From the NCBI GenBank assembly GCA_963573385.1, contig CAUYLG010065801.1, positions 62,001 to 126,000 of the forward strand: a stretch of 64,000 nt of DNA, read 5' to 3'. The notes under the pieces were generated by a model. That model had not been told where the DNA came from, did no database searches, and saw only the letters and a program-made list of their open reading frames with translations. Positions 1 to 13,573 of the stretch are shown here, piece by piece. The DNA comes from Cacajao melanocephalus. Taxonomy: Eukaryota; Chordata; Mammalia; Primates; Pitheciidae. Both the position numbers and the translations under genes were made by a program. Positions within the stretch are counted from its first letter, which is position 1. Every line of letters begins with the position of its first letter.

Positions 1-97
1 TATATATTACCTTTAATCCTCAAAGCCATCCTGCCAGGTACACACACTTTTATCTCCATTTTACAGCTGAGCAAGTCATCAAATCCCAAGATAGAAA
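1..97 (-). repeat. MIR fragment
   Basis: Contains tttaatcctcaaagcc and atctccattttacagctgag, the core of a reverse-oriented MIR SINE. It is cut by the window edge. Confidence 0.65.
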
Positions 98-435
98 GGA
101 CCATGGATGGCCCCTGGCCATGGCAGGAATGCCTCTTACAACAATCTTGCTTCACCTTCACCCATCCCAACGCCACACATGTCTTTCGGGGAATTTGGGT
201 CACTGCATATTTCAATTTTGGATTCCTCTAACAATGAGAGATGGTCCCCTTGTACTGATTCTTAGAAGTTATTTCTACACGGAGGGAACATGAGATAAGA
301 GATTATTAAAAATGTGAAAACCAAACAGAATTATGTTTAAAAAAAAAAAAGGGCAGAGGAAGGGAAGAAACTACCACCTGCTTTTCTCCAGTCTTTGAGC
401 ATCAAGAGATAAAACAGCATTATAAAAATGCCTTT
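98..435. other. No recognised feature
   Basis: Unique-looking intronic sequence. The only structure is an A-rich tract near 340-350. Confidence 0.5.
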
Positions 436-751
436 GGCCGGGTGTGGTGGCTCACACCTGTAATCGTAGCACTCTGGGAGCCTGAAGCGGGCAGATCACC
501 TAAGTTGAGGGTTCAAAGACCAGCCTGGCCAACATGGTGAAACCTTGTCTGTACTAAAAATACACAAATTAGCTGGGAGTGGTGATGCACACCTATAATC
601 CCAGCTGCTTGAGAGGTTGAGGTGTGAGAATTGCTCGAACTCAGGAGGCAGAGGGTTGCAGTGAGCCAAGATGGTGCCACTGCAAGATGGCACCACTGCT
701 CTCCAGCCTGGGCGACAGAGCAAGATCCTGTCACCAAAAAAATAATAAAAA
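436..751 (+). repeat. Alu (S-type)
   Basis: Runs from ggccgggtgtggtggctcac to an A-rich tail with aataata. The right arm carries a local tandem duplication: a 16-bp unit at 668-683 is repeated at 684-699 with two mismatches, so the aagatgg..ccactgc motif occurs twice. Confidence 0.95.
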
Positions 752-1716
752 GCCTCAAATTTCAACTCGAACTTACTCTAGATTTATTTTCCTTTCTCTG
801 TCCTGCATTGATGACCTAGCTAGCATGTGATACTCTTTGCATAATAATTTTAGAAGTTCTGGGCAAACTCCAAAATTCATGAGCTACCATCACCTCAAGA
901 AACACAGAAATATACTTTAGATGAGTAAAATTAATAGAAATGTTTTATTATTTCCATTGAGATACTATTAAACTACGGCATTTTTTCCTTTATAATTCTA
1001 CATGAAACATATAACTCATTCCCATTTTTGCCTATTATGCTGGTACAAGGAAAAAGAAATCCAAAGATATAAAGCAATCAGATTACATTGCTATTACGTC
1101 AACAATAATATCTTACATTTATGTTCCATTTCATACCTTCTATGATGTTTTCATGTTAAACTCAGAATCTATTATGACTCTCTTTTTACTAGCAGATGAA
1201 ATTAAGACCCAGAGAGATAACCCATCTTCCAATGACCATAAGAGAACTCTAATATACACCTCCAGGTTCCTCAATAAATAGTTCTCCATGCTAAAATTAC
1301 AGGTATGCGTTCACAAAGGCATTGTTTGATAGGCCTATAAAGGTAAAGCTTAACATTTCAAACATAAATAGGGTGTCTGTATTTTCCAAGGTGACGCAGC
1401 GAAATGGAAATAAAGTAGGCTAGTCTTAAAGTGACAAGTAAAAAGTTATACTAATAATAATGAACTACTATCATGACAATATCCTAAAAACAAGCTCATG
1501 ACATCATTCTAAAAGCAAGCTATCCACAGTTGGAAAGCTCATGCCTCTTCTTAGTGACCAAAAGGGAATGCCATGAAAATAAAAGGGCCAGCATTGTTTT
1601 CCAGACCGACTCACACAATAGCAAGCTTAGGAGCAGACACAGTCACCCCAGAAAATCCCACACCCACTCATATCCCTGATCCACTTCCTGCAGCACTGCC
1701 CTCTAAACTCATCTTT
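752..1716. other. Intronic sequence with a probable old MIR
   Basis: Mostly AT-rich unique sequence. The part at about 1105-1250 resembles a degraded reverse MIR (agatgaaattaagacccagagagataac). Nothing else recognised. Confidence 0.4.
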
Positions 1717-2024
<308 letters not shown>

Positions 2025-2222
2025 TAAACTCATCTTTGACCCTCCCAAGTCATTTCCAAAAGCAGGATCACAGAAAAACTAAAATGCTATCTAGAAGACA
2101 TGCTGAGAATATTGTAGCTTAAGAGAAATGCAAGACAAAAAAAAAAGCTTCCAAATTTCTCTAACAGTTCTGTATGTAAGTCAGACTGACATCTGCTAAA
2201 AACCCAGACTATATTACTATAA

Positions 2223-2795
<573 letters not shown>

Positions 2796-2999
2796 ACTTG
2801 AGGATAGTCTGCTTAACCCTCATTCCCAAATCCCAAACAGCCACCCCTTGTGAATTATGGCTGAGAGAATCTAACTTATTCAGCTCTCAGAATGATCCAG
2901 TAACCACCCACTGTCAATCGCTACACTGTGAATTCCAAAAACGACAGTAATTGCGGCAAAAGTAATAATAACCGTCTCAAAAATAAGCAAGAAGTAATA

Positions 3000-3125
3000 T
3001 CAGCCACTTCCTTTATGCCAGAGACTGCGTTAACGTTTTCACAAACACCATCTCAGTGAATTCTCATGACGATCCTACGTGGGAAGTGCTGGTAAACATT
3101 CCCATGTCACAGTTTTCCAGCATCA
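3000..3125 (-). repeat. MIR
   Basis: Matches the reverse MIR core: tttatgccagagactg, atctcagtgaattctcatgacgatcct and cattcccatgtcacag in the expected order. Confidence 0.7.
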
Positions 3126-3823
3126 TCAGGATATTAGCAAAACTTCACTTTGAACTACGGTTTGTCTATACGACTTCAAAATTCATACTCTCACACACTG
3201 CATCCCGAAAGCACCCCTGGCATTATTTTAGGAGGAAATAAGACAAATCAGAGAAATCGAGGCCTGAGATTAAAATCTAGACTATTAAACCAGTCTTTCA
3301 AGAACTGCCTGCTTCATTTTGCTACATTTAGAAACATTTCCCTCATAAAAAAATGAGCCTTTTTTTGGGGTCAGTCCCACTTTTCAAGCAACAATTATAT
3401 CTAGAGGACTATCCTTGCAGCTAACAGTCCCACATCTCATTGGCTGTGGTTTTAAGATGCTGGTCTGATGCATCCACAGTAACAGGCCTCAACTCTTACT
3501 CGTTCCTGGCCTTACACCTTGGCCAAATGCTAAGGAATGCCTGTGATGAACTCCAAGACTTCTTGACATGAGAACCAATGCTGCACCCCTTCAGTATGAG
3601 ACAACCACAGATACTGTCGAATTGTCAGGAAGAACTATTGCAAGCATAACAACTGTATACCATCAGTTGATATCTGTCACATTCTATTCTTCTTTCACTC
3701 TTACTTTTTCCATTATGCCTAACAAATGACTCCATTCTTTCTTCCAAACCAGTCCACACCCTTCCAAGCAATTCCTCAAATGACTCTTCTATCTGATTTC
3801 TAGGGGAAAAAAATTAACTAGAA
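3126..3823. other. No recognised feature
   Basis: Unique-looking intronic sequence, with no repeat or splice-flanked coding segment recognised. Confidence 0.5.
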
Positions 3824-4147
3824 CAAGGGTTCACCAACTATACAACCTGTGGACCCTATCCAACCAGCCACCTGGTTTTGCACAGCCTATAAAGCAAGAA
3901 TAGTTTGTATATCTTTTAATGAAAGAAAAAAAAAATCAAAAGAAGACTATTTCTTGACACACAAAAATTATAAAATTCAAATTCCAGTATTCATAAATAA
4001 ATTTTTATTAGAGCACAGCCAGTCTGTCCAGAATTGTCAGTGGGTATGTGTAGGCTACAATCGCAGAGTTGGGTAGTTACAACAAAGACGATATGGCTTT
4101 TGATGTTTATTACCTGGATCTTTTCAGAAAAAGGTGTGCTAACTCTA
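3824..4147. mobile_element. hAT-Charlie-type MER element, opposite orientation to 2224-2795
   Basis: Starts caagggttcaccaactatac and holds gcctataaagcaagaatagttt, aaattcaaattccagtattcata, tttttattagagcacagcc and gagttgggtagttacaac. It ends ttttcagaaaaaggtgtgctaactctag. This is the longer version of the same family as the element at 2224, reverse-complemented. Confidence 0.75.
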
Positions 4148-5742
4148 GTACTTGAACTATTAGTCCTTCTGCTACTGTAGGCAGTACCCAAATTCAGATA
4201 CAGTGCATTCCAGAAATACAAAATGGAAGCTTCTTAAGTCCACCAGAGTTAAAGACATCCACAATCACTCCATCACAGAGATGGCACCACTTAGGGTCAT
4301 TCTTAACTATGTAATGGGAAAAGTTTAAGGGCTTTCATCTCTTTGCTGCCATTTGCAATTGGACATGCTAATGGGATATAACTTCCAATTTCCTGACTAA
4401 CAGCATTATTATTCTAAATTGATGAACTGTAAATAGCAGGCCACTTTGTGCCTCCTCCTGACTGATGTCAGAGCCACAGAGTACAAAATGATAAATTTTC
4501 TTTGGGTTTCTTGGCAAGATGCTATATATACGTAATTTTGGCTTTCATCTCCCAATTTCCTTCATTTATCAGAAATGGTGACAAAAGGCCTCTAATTAGA
4601 TAATTCTAATCACAAGGTACTGGGTGTGATGGAAGACTTCAGAATCACTATCTGTTCACTGCAAAACAAAACAGATAGGCTATTCTCCCTGCAGGGGTAG
4701 GAGATTTATCAATAGACAAAAGGATGCAAAAAGCCAATAGATAAGGTGTAATTAAAGATCAGACCTATAAATTTTATACTGACATAAATTTAACAGAATT
4801 TGCTGGGAGAAATTCAGGATTTAAACCCAAGCATCATTATGAAAAGAATACTTTCAGTTCTATATGCAACAACATTGCACAATACATAGATTTATTATTA
4901 AGACTAATATTCTGTGCCTCCAAGCTCTTTCATACAAGGAATTTGAATTATTCAGTGCCAAAGTAATTTCCAAAGTGGTCTATCTTACTCAAGCATTCCT
5001 CCTTAATTAGCTTTAATACATTTTCCATATATTTTTGAGCATAAAAAGCTATTTTAGAAATAGCAATCCACCTCTCATATTTTGGAAGTCGTGGAAAGCC
5101 TAATCCAGAAAGGCCTGTACCTAGTTTTAGGTCTTCATTTTCGTCCCCTTAAAATGTAAGAAAATTATTTCCAAAGTAAAATTCAACACAGTTAGAACAA
5201 TGCTCTCTCCCTTCACTAGCTCAAAGGGTAAAAGTAAAAATAAAAATGAAAAGAACTGCAGATTACCATTGAGTCGACGGCTAAAATACATTTAAATAAC
5301 AAGATGTGATTTAAAAATAAAGTTGCATTTCTTGGCTTAGAGCCTAATAGAGCATTCTGATATCTGATGTTCCTAATGTTTAGCAGACATTTAGCAGCTC
5401 AAGACTAGCCGTATATTTTCCGCCCTCTAAAATCACAGCCACTGAAAACACAGAAAAGACTACGTCTTTCAGAAAATTACAAGTTTGGTACAATAACTCA
5501 TTAACAGCAGAGTTCAGAAATAAATGCAAATTGCGGGGAAAACAGGTTGAGGAAACAGGTGGTAGAGATAAATTAAGGTACTTATAACCCTGCGAGAAAA
5601 CAGGCTCGAATATTTCAACTTTTAGTGAACCAGGAAAGGTTTGAGCAAACAGAACTCAGGCATAAAAGTGACTGAAAGCGTGCTTTCAAGTGAGTTGAAT
5701 GGGCTGTTAACTGGCCTGTGTGATCTCCATCAGAACAACTGG
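4148..5742. other. Repeat-poor intronic sequence next to the exon
   Basis: About 1.6 kb with no Alu, L1, MIR or MER sequence that I can recognise. No further exon with matching phase is visible. Confidence 0.5.
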
Positions 5743-5748
5743 ACTTAC
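5743..5748 (-). other. PTPRG: 5' splice site of PTPRG exon 2
   Basis: The minus strand reads TCTG/gtaagtcc. The intronic gtaagt matches the U1 consensus fully, although the exon ends TG rather than AG. This fixes the exon end and leaves a phase-1 split glycine codon. Confidence 0.88.
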
Positions 5749-5853
5749 CAGAGTAGGCCCAGTACGGGTCGCCCGAAGCCTTGCGCCTGCGGATCTGCAC
5801 TGTGCTGCCGTGTCTCGTCTCGTGCTGGGCCCCAGCGTAGCCTTCTGTCAGCG
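5749..5853 (-). CDS. PTPRG: PTPRG exon 2 (internal coding exon, 105 nt)
   Basis: PTPRG is a single-pass membrane receptor tyrosine phosphatase with an extracellular carbonic-anhydrase-like domain, a fibronectin III domain and two cytoplasmic phosphatase domains. Read on the minus strand, this exon opens CG CTG ACA GAA GGC and ends GCC TAC TCT G. It is in phase 1 at both ends and encodes 35 residues' worth of sequence with no stop. The translation starts (A)[15 protein letters not shown], continues [19 protein letters not shown], and leaves a split Gly codon. The [14 protein letters not shown] segment is characteristic of PTPRG just after the signal peptide and before the carbonic-anhydrase-like domain. 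No other PTPRG exon lies in the window, which fits the very large introns of this gene. Compared with human PTPRG as I remember it, four positions differ (Ala for Val, Gln for Leu, Thr for Asn, Thr for Ala). They lie in the N-terminal half; the C-terminal half is unchanged. Identity is recognised, not searched. Confidence 0.9.
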
Positions 5854-5892
5854 CTGCAAGAGAGGGAGACCCGCAATGAGACAAAGGCAGCA
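5854..5892 (-). other. PTPRG: 3' splice site of PTPRG exon 2
   Basis: The minus strand reads tctccctctcttgcag immediately before the exon: a pyrimidine-rich tract ending in a consensus CAG. A possible branch-point match (ctcat) puts its A at about 5877, 24 nt upstream of the exon, which is a normal distance. Confidence 0.85.
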
Positions 5893-6011
5893 CCCCACTG
5901 GACACAGAAAGGGTGTTAAATGAACTGGGAGACTTCATAGAATCATAGTCCTTGGGGATGACTGACTAGAACCAACTTATTTTACAAAAATACAAAACTG
6001 TAGGAAAGTCC

Positions 6012-6268
6012 AGACACATTATTAGTAGTAGTAATCATTGACGAGGAACCTTCACTTTGTGCCAAGAAATGTGGCTCACTAAGTACTTCACAGACATTCT
6101 CTTATTTGATCTATAAAACACCACCAAACAGTACCAACAGTGATCCCAATAATGGGGCCCTTTTATGGATAAGCAAACTGAAGCTTCAACAACTGAAAGA
6201 ACTTTACCTTCACCAAGGTCATACATACAACTAACTGGTAGACTTCGGGTCCAACTGCATGTGTAAGA
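6012..6268 (-). repeat. MIR
   Basis: Nearly full reverse MIR: ttcactttgtgccaagaaatgtg, cagacattctcttatttgatctata, aatggggcccttttatggataagcaaactgaagc and caaggtcatacatac. Confidence 0.75.
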
Positions 6269-6304
6269 TTATGACCTCTGTGTAAAGACCCTCTGGCCCC
6301 ATTT

Positions 6305-6450
6305 GATCTTTACAGAGCCAGGGTCATTCTATCTCTTTCACAGATGGAGGCACTAAGGATCAGAGACACAAAGCAACTGGTCCCAGGTCACACAGTAGGT
6401 ACGCAGTAGATGAGAAAACCAGACTTCAGCATCCTTGCATCAATGCCAGG
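6305..6450 (-). repeat. MIR, second copy
   Basis: Contains tctttcacagatggaggcac, aggatcagagacacaaagca and caggtcacacagtaggtacg. It is a separate copy just 36 bp beyond the previous MIR. Confidence 0.75.
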
Positions 6451-7417
<967 letters not shown>

Positions 7418-7744
7418 AAAAAGACTAGCATTAAAAGATGTAATGCTTGATAAAAGGTATTCCACAGACATGAACCTTTTAGAGGGAAATGAGAATCCTA
7501 TAACTTCTAAACACACATATAAAAAGTAAACCCGATGTCATTTATGTCTGCTCATTGGTCCTCAGTGAAAATTCATGTCAAAATCTAAGCCTCTCTACTC
7601 ATTTTTCAAATACAAGGAAAATTTAGGTGTCTTCCATCCAATCCATTTTACAAATAATTATTCCCCATTAATCCTTTCTCTTTCCATTAAAACAGTGAGT
7701 AAAACAGTGTCTCGACTATGTTAGTAATAAATGTGGCTTCCATT

Positions 7745-8210
7745 AGGGTATGTGGTTGAGCCTTAATCTCCTTGACTATAAAATGGACTTAAAAATATCA
7801 GCCTCCTAGGACTGTTATAAAAACAACACAAGTTATGGTGAGCAGAGCACCTAATTCAGCATTAGGCATATACTGCTTCTGTTTTTGTTTTTTTGAGACA
7901 GGGTCTTGGTCTGTTGCCCAGGCGGGAGTGCAATAGTGAGATCATGGTTCACTGCAGCCTTAACCCCCAGGCTCAAGCAATCCTCCCAACTTAGCCTCTT
8001 GAGTAGCTAGGATAGGCGCACGTCACCATGCTCAGCTGATTTTTTATTTTTGTAGAGACAAGGTCTCCCTATGTTGTCCAGGCTGACCTCAAACTCCTGG
8101 GCTCACGCAACCCTCTCACCTGCGGTCCTTCCAAAGTGTTGGGATGTTAGGCATGAGCCACTGCATCCAGCCCTAAGCCCTAGTGCTTTTTAAATGCCTG
8201 ACAACATAGT
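7745..8210 (+). repeat. MIR interrupted by an AluJ
   Basis: Forward MIR: ttgagccttaatctccttgactataaaatgg, cctcctaggactgttataa and attaggcatat (to 7872). Beyond the Alu it resumes with ctagtgctttttaaatgcc (about 8178-8200), matching the MIR 3' end. Confidence 0.65.
7879..8173 (-). repeat. Alu (J-type)
   Basis: From gagacagggtcttggtctgt to ggcatgagccactgcatccagcc. The text tgttgtccaggctgacctcaaactcctgggc is J-type. It lies inside a MIR. Confidence 0.95.
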
Positions 8211-8578
8211 GGAAATTTGCTGTAGAGGATCTACTTTGTAATAATCATATCCCCACTCCACCTAGCTGTGTGTCACAGATTGGACAGCTAACTCCTGTCA
8301 CCACCGTCACTGTTAGCCCACTGTAGGGGTGGATCTTGTTTGGTTTAAGCCAGTCAATCACTTTCAACCATTCTCCTCGCCCCAGTGATGTAGTCAGGTA
8401 TGGGCACACTGGCCAATCAGAGAGATTCTTCTTTTTTGCTGAAGGTATTAGACAAGGCAGAAGCCTCAGAGGGGTGGCTGAGGACCTGGTAAGGGATCAA
8501 TAGAGGACCTTAAAAATAAAACCAAGCCAGGGGGCCCAAAATTGATAAATCAATTCTGTTGACAAAATTTAAACCCTA
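8211..8578. other. No recognised feature
   Basis: Moderately GC-rich unique-looking sequence; no confident repeat assignment. Confidence 0.45.
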
Positions 8579-8786
8579 CCAGCCTGGGCAACATGAGAAA
8601 CCCTGTCTCAACAAAAAATACAAAAATGAGCGTGTGTGGTGGCACACATCTATAGTCCTGGCTACTTGGCTGGCTGCAGTGGGACAATAGCATGAGCCTG
8701 GGAGGCTCAAGTGAGCTGTGATTATGCCACACGACTCCAGCCTGGGCAACAAAGCAAGACCCTGTCTCAAAAATAAATAAATAAAT
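8579..8786 (+). repeat. Alu (J-type), 5' truncated
   Basis: Begins inside the left arm at ccagcctgggcaacatgag and runs to actccagcctgggcaac and an aaataaataa tail. The first ~85 bp of the element are missing. Confidence 0.92.
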
Positions 8787-9462
8787 TTAAATAAAATAAC
8801 TAAAATAAAATATTTAAACCCTGGACAAAGCTGATTTGAAGCTAGCCCTCTCCGAGGGTCTGTAGTTACAGGGGACTAGTTCTACCTGCTAAAGTACATT
8901 TTTCTCTCTCTTGTACAAAAGAGATCCTCAAACGACACCCATGGTGTGCTTTAAACCATCACTTGAACTCTTGGTCATCAATTTCTCCATCTAGAAAAGG
9001 CCAATGTTATACTAGAGTTCTGACTCTTAACCCTGGGCTACTTTAAAACCAACCAACCCTATGCTTGGACTTCACCCCAGACACACATATACATCACACT
9101 GTGATATAAGGAATTGGAGCTGAGCAGCAGGACTGCCTGTCTAAAGGTAATTCACTTAAGACAGAAGTAAAAGGTATGTCTGCTACATACGACCACTGAC
9201 AAGAGCAAAGAGGGGACAGGGCCATCCCAAGGAAAGTGGGTTAATCTTGTCTTCCTCACACTACCCCAAGTATTGAGGTACAATGTGGGTTATCCACAGC
9301 AAGGTCAGAATGGGCAGGAAAACTGGCTTTGAAAGGGCATGCTGCATGGCACATGAAGGGCTCTAAACTCCCTGGAAATAGGACACAAGCGTATTCCTGA
9401 ACTACTACTGTCAACCTACCACCCACAGTGGAACTGAGCACATGGTATGTGTTCATAAACAG
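8787..9462. other. Intronic sequence, possibly with faint old repeats
   Basis: The part near 9020-9090 (gactcttaaccctgggctac, cttggacttcaccccagac) faintly resembles a MER DNA transposon. The part at 9425-9460, with gaatgaatacatgaatga beyond the next Alu, faintly resembles the 3' end of an L2 or MIR. Neither is firm. Confidence 0.3.
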
Positions 9463-9474
9463 TGAGGGAATGGC

Positions 9475-9778
9475 AGCCGGGCACAGTGGCCTATAATCCC
9501 AGCACTTTGGGAGGCTGAGGCATGCAGATCACGAGGTCTGGAGATCAAGACCATCCTCGCCAACATGGTGAAACCTCATCGATACCAAAAATACAAAAAT
9601 TAACCAGGCATGGTGGCGCGTACTTGTATTCTCAGCTACTTGAGAGGCTGAGGCAGGAGAATGGCTTGAACCCGGAGGCGGAGGTTGCAGTGAGCTGAGA
9701 CCGTGCCACTGCACTCCAGCCGGGCAACAGGGCGACACTCCACCTCAAAAAAAAAACAAAACAAAACAAAACAAAACA
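9475..9778 (+). repeat. Alu (Y-like or late S)
   Basis: From gccgggcacagtggcc to a tail of repeated aaaac units. Holds gagatcaagaccatcc and gaatggcttgaacccggaggcgg, features of the younger Alus. Part of the left-arm start is deleted (gtggcctataatccc). Confidence 0.94.
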
Positions 9779-9815
9779 GCAGAGAGGGCATGAACGAATG
9801 AATACATGAATGATC

Positions 9816-10198
9816 AAAAAGCTGATGGTTTCTGCATTCTGGAGGGTAGTGATGGTAAGAGCATGTGTGTGTATCTGTGCATGTTACGTGAGTGTTTACA
9901 TAAGCCATAGGCAAAACCACCACCCAGAATCTCACTGTCTCTCTAGCCACTCCCACCTATCAGAAACAGCAAGTGCTTAATACATGAAGCAGGAAGGAAA
10001 TGGCCCTGAGTGACCAATAAGCAATCATTTAGGGAAGTAACTGTTCAGAAATGCACAGGGCAGGACTTTCAACTCTTGTGCCAGATTTTATTTTTTTAAT
10101 AGACAAACTACTCATTAAAGGTGACTATATTTTATTCTATCTATGTCAATCATGTGTGACTTCTCCCTCTTCCCTACCTGTAAGAGCATGATCAAGTA
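9816..10198. other. No recognised feature
   Basis: A short GT-rich patch at 9865-9890; otherwise unique-looking. Confidence 0.5.
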
Positions 10199-10797
<599 letters not shown>

Positions 10798-11473
10798 AAA
10801 GGGTCTAAGACTAATTATCATTACTACTGGCACTCACATAATTTAAAACACGACAACATTTTAAGTCCCCTCCTCAAATGCATTTTAATCGATGATGAGG
10901 TGATTTTTTTTAAAAACCAACTTTTAAAACTACTATTTGAATAGCAGTCAAAAAAATTTATATACAGTATATTAAGCAACTTAATATTTTATTGGCAAGG
11001 AGCAGTGATTTGCAAATAGAAACAGTCTGTGGTTCCCAAGTAAAGCTACAGAGTCAGCACACCAAAATTCAATCAATTTTAATACTCTTTGTACTCTTCT
11101 AAGCTCAAACAAGCAACCAAAGGCGGCGTGGCAATGATATGGTATGGCTATGAATCATGCTATTGATTTTCAATATCTTCTGTGCAGAAAATTAAATTAT
11201 GCAAATGAATGCCTTTACAGATCCTCACCTTAATGTGAAATTACATACTCGCTTACGTCAGCAACTTAACTACACAATTAAAAACTGAGCACGCTTATGA
11301 AAATATGTAGTTTCACTCTTCAGAATAGACAGTAAGTGTAAATCTGCCTATGGTTACCACGTGAATAACAACAGGGAGGACACGGTGTTACGCAAACATA
11401 TATTCTACCAGGTGCTACAGCAGGAAGCCCACTATGGTTTATGGAGGGCAAGTCGTTTTTCAGTGAAAAGTTT
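10798..11473. other. No recognised feature
   Basis: AT-rich unique-looking intronic sequence. Confidence 0.5.
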
Positions 11474-11486
11474 AGGAGGACTTTTT

Positions 11487-11775
11487 TATTTTTTTGCGAC
11501 AGAGCCTCGCCCTGTCCCCTAGGCCGGAGTGCAATGGCAAGATCTTGGCTCACTGCAACCTCCGCCTCCCAAATTAAAGTGATTCTCCTGCCTCAGCCTC
11601 TGGAGTAGCTAGGATTATACACGCCCGCCATCACGCCCAGCTAATTATTTTGTGTCTTTAGTAGAAACGGGGTTTCACCATGTTGGCTAGGCTGCTCTCA
11701 AACTCCTGACCACGTGTGATCCGCCTGCCTCAGCCTCCCAAAGTGCTGGGATTACAGGCGTGAGCCACCGTGCCC
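11487..11775 (-). repeat. Alu (S-type) with target-site duplication
   Basis: From tttttgcgacagagcctcgc to gcgtgagccaccgtgccc. Duplication aggagga(c)ttttt at 11474-11486 and 11776-11787. Confidence 0.95.
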
Positions 11776-11910
11776 AGGAGGATTTTTGGCTGTGTTATAG
11801 CCCAGAGAGAAACTGGAATATCAGTTATGTAAGACAGGGCAGCCCAGCAGTATATGCTGTACATTGCTGCATCCTTCTCCTCAAAGAGGTCATCTCTCGT
11901 GCCATTTTAA

Positions 11911-11950
11911 CCAACACACACACAAACACACACGTACACACTCACACCCA
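11911..11950. repeat. Degenerate (CA)n microsatellite
   Basis: caacacacacacaaacacac followed by interrupted CA units. Confidence 0.8.
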
Positions 11951-12670
11951 TGGCCTGACACACCTGGGCATCAGGAATATCAAATGTAAGTAGTCTGGAT
12001 AGTGTAATCATGAAACAGGTTTAGAAAGGAAGAATACAGTGACTCTCATCATACAGGAAAATTTGAGTCTCTCAATTTTGACAAGATAAAAGTGGAGATT
12101 TCAAAACCAGTAGTATTAACTAGCCAATGATGCTTACGTCGCACTCAGCAGGAGGAATCTTAAGTCAAGTTGGTTGCTAGGCAGTGAGCTAAATGAGTGA
12201 CAGGTATTTTCATCAGGGAGTTTCCATAAACTCCATCTCTTCTCAGAACTTCTACTGAGCCTATTTCATTTCCAGCCTGAAGCAAAAAAAGATAAAAATG
12301 TTTCCAGACCCAAAGGCCCAATTTCTTCCTATAAAAATATCCTAAGAGTCACCTACTGCTGAAGATATCAATGCAACTGTTTCCTATGTGCATTATTTAA
12401 TTTCCCAGAGCCACCGGACATAGTTTATAAAAATAAATGTTTTTATTCTGAGAATAAAAAAACAGATATGTATCCCATCTGCCTTAACTGTGTCTTCAGG
12501 AGGATTCTGTGTAATCCTTACTCTCAGTGTTTCACAGAACTATTGACTTGTGGGGAAAAAAAGACTGGCAAGCTGTGTTAACTCTTCCGTGTTAATTTGC
12601 AGGCTAAACGTTTTTTATACAAAGAGCCCGGCTCCTCTTAATACCACATTAAACAGCATTCTTGACATAG
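11951..12670. other. No recognised feature
   Basis: Unique-looking intronic sequence. Confidence 0.5.
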
Positions 12671-12957
<287 letters not shown>

Positions 12958-13259
12958 TAGATGTCTTAAGTTTTACTCTCAGAGAGATGAAAGGGTCAAT
13001 GAATCTATATTGAATATAAGTAAATGTTGTTACATAATATATCCACAGAGAATATTTTTCCTATAAGATTGCAAATGCATGACTGAAATTAGAGTACAAG
13101 GAATGTCTTATGTTTTTTAACAAAGGTGGTCCATTTGCATATGCATTTGTATATATGAATGTGAATGAAAGTCTGAGGTGTTCGCCAAGAAAGGAAAGTA
13201 CATGGCCACAAAGGATTCCAAAATAACCCTGGCATTCATCCACAACACTGGTTTATCTT

Positions 13260-13561
13260 TTTTCTTTTTTTTTTTTTCTTTTTGAGACGGAGTCTTGCTC
13301 TGTTGCCCAGGCTGGAGTGCAGTGGCATGATCTGAGCTCACTGCAATCTCCACCTCCCAGGTTCAAGCAATTCCCTGCCTCAGCCTCCTGAGTAGCTGGG
13401 ATTACAGGCGCCCGCCACCATGCCCGGCTAATTTTTGTATTTTTAGTAGAAACGGGGTTTCACCATCTTGGCCAGGCTGGTGTTGAACTCCTGACCTTGT
13501 GATCCACTCACCTCAGCCTCCTAAAGTGCTGGGATTATAGGTGTGAGCCACTGCGCCTCAT
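13260..13561 (-). repeat. Alu (S-type) with target-site duplication
   Basis: Poly-T with C interruptions, then gagacggagtcttgctctgt to gtgtgagccactgcgcctcat. Duplication ctggttYatctt at 13248-13259 and 13562-13573 (one mismatch). Confidence 0.95.
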
Positions 13562-13573
13562 CTGGTTCATCTT

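Noticed and set aside
5615..5938. 107-codon minus-strand frame as a small stand-alone gene
   Set aside because: The open frame simply runs through the exon into both introns; splice sites and PTPRG identity show only 5749-5853 is coding.
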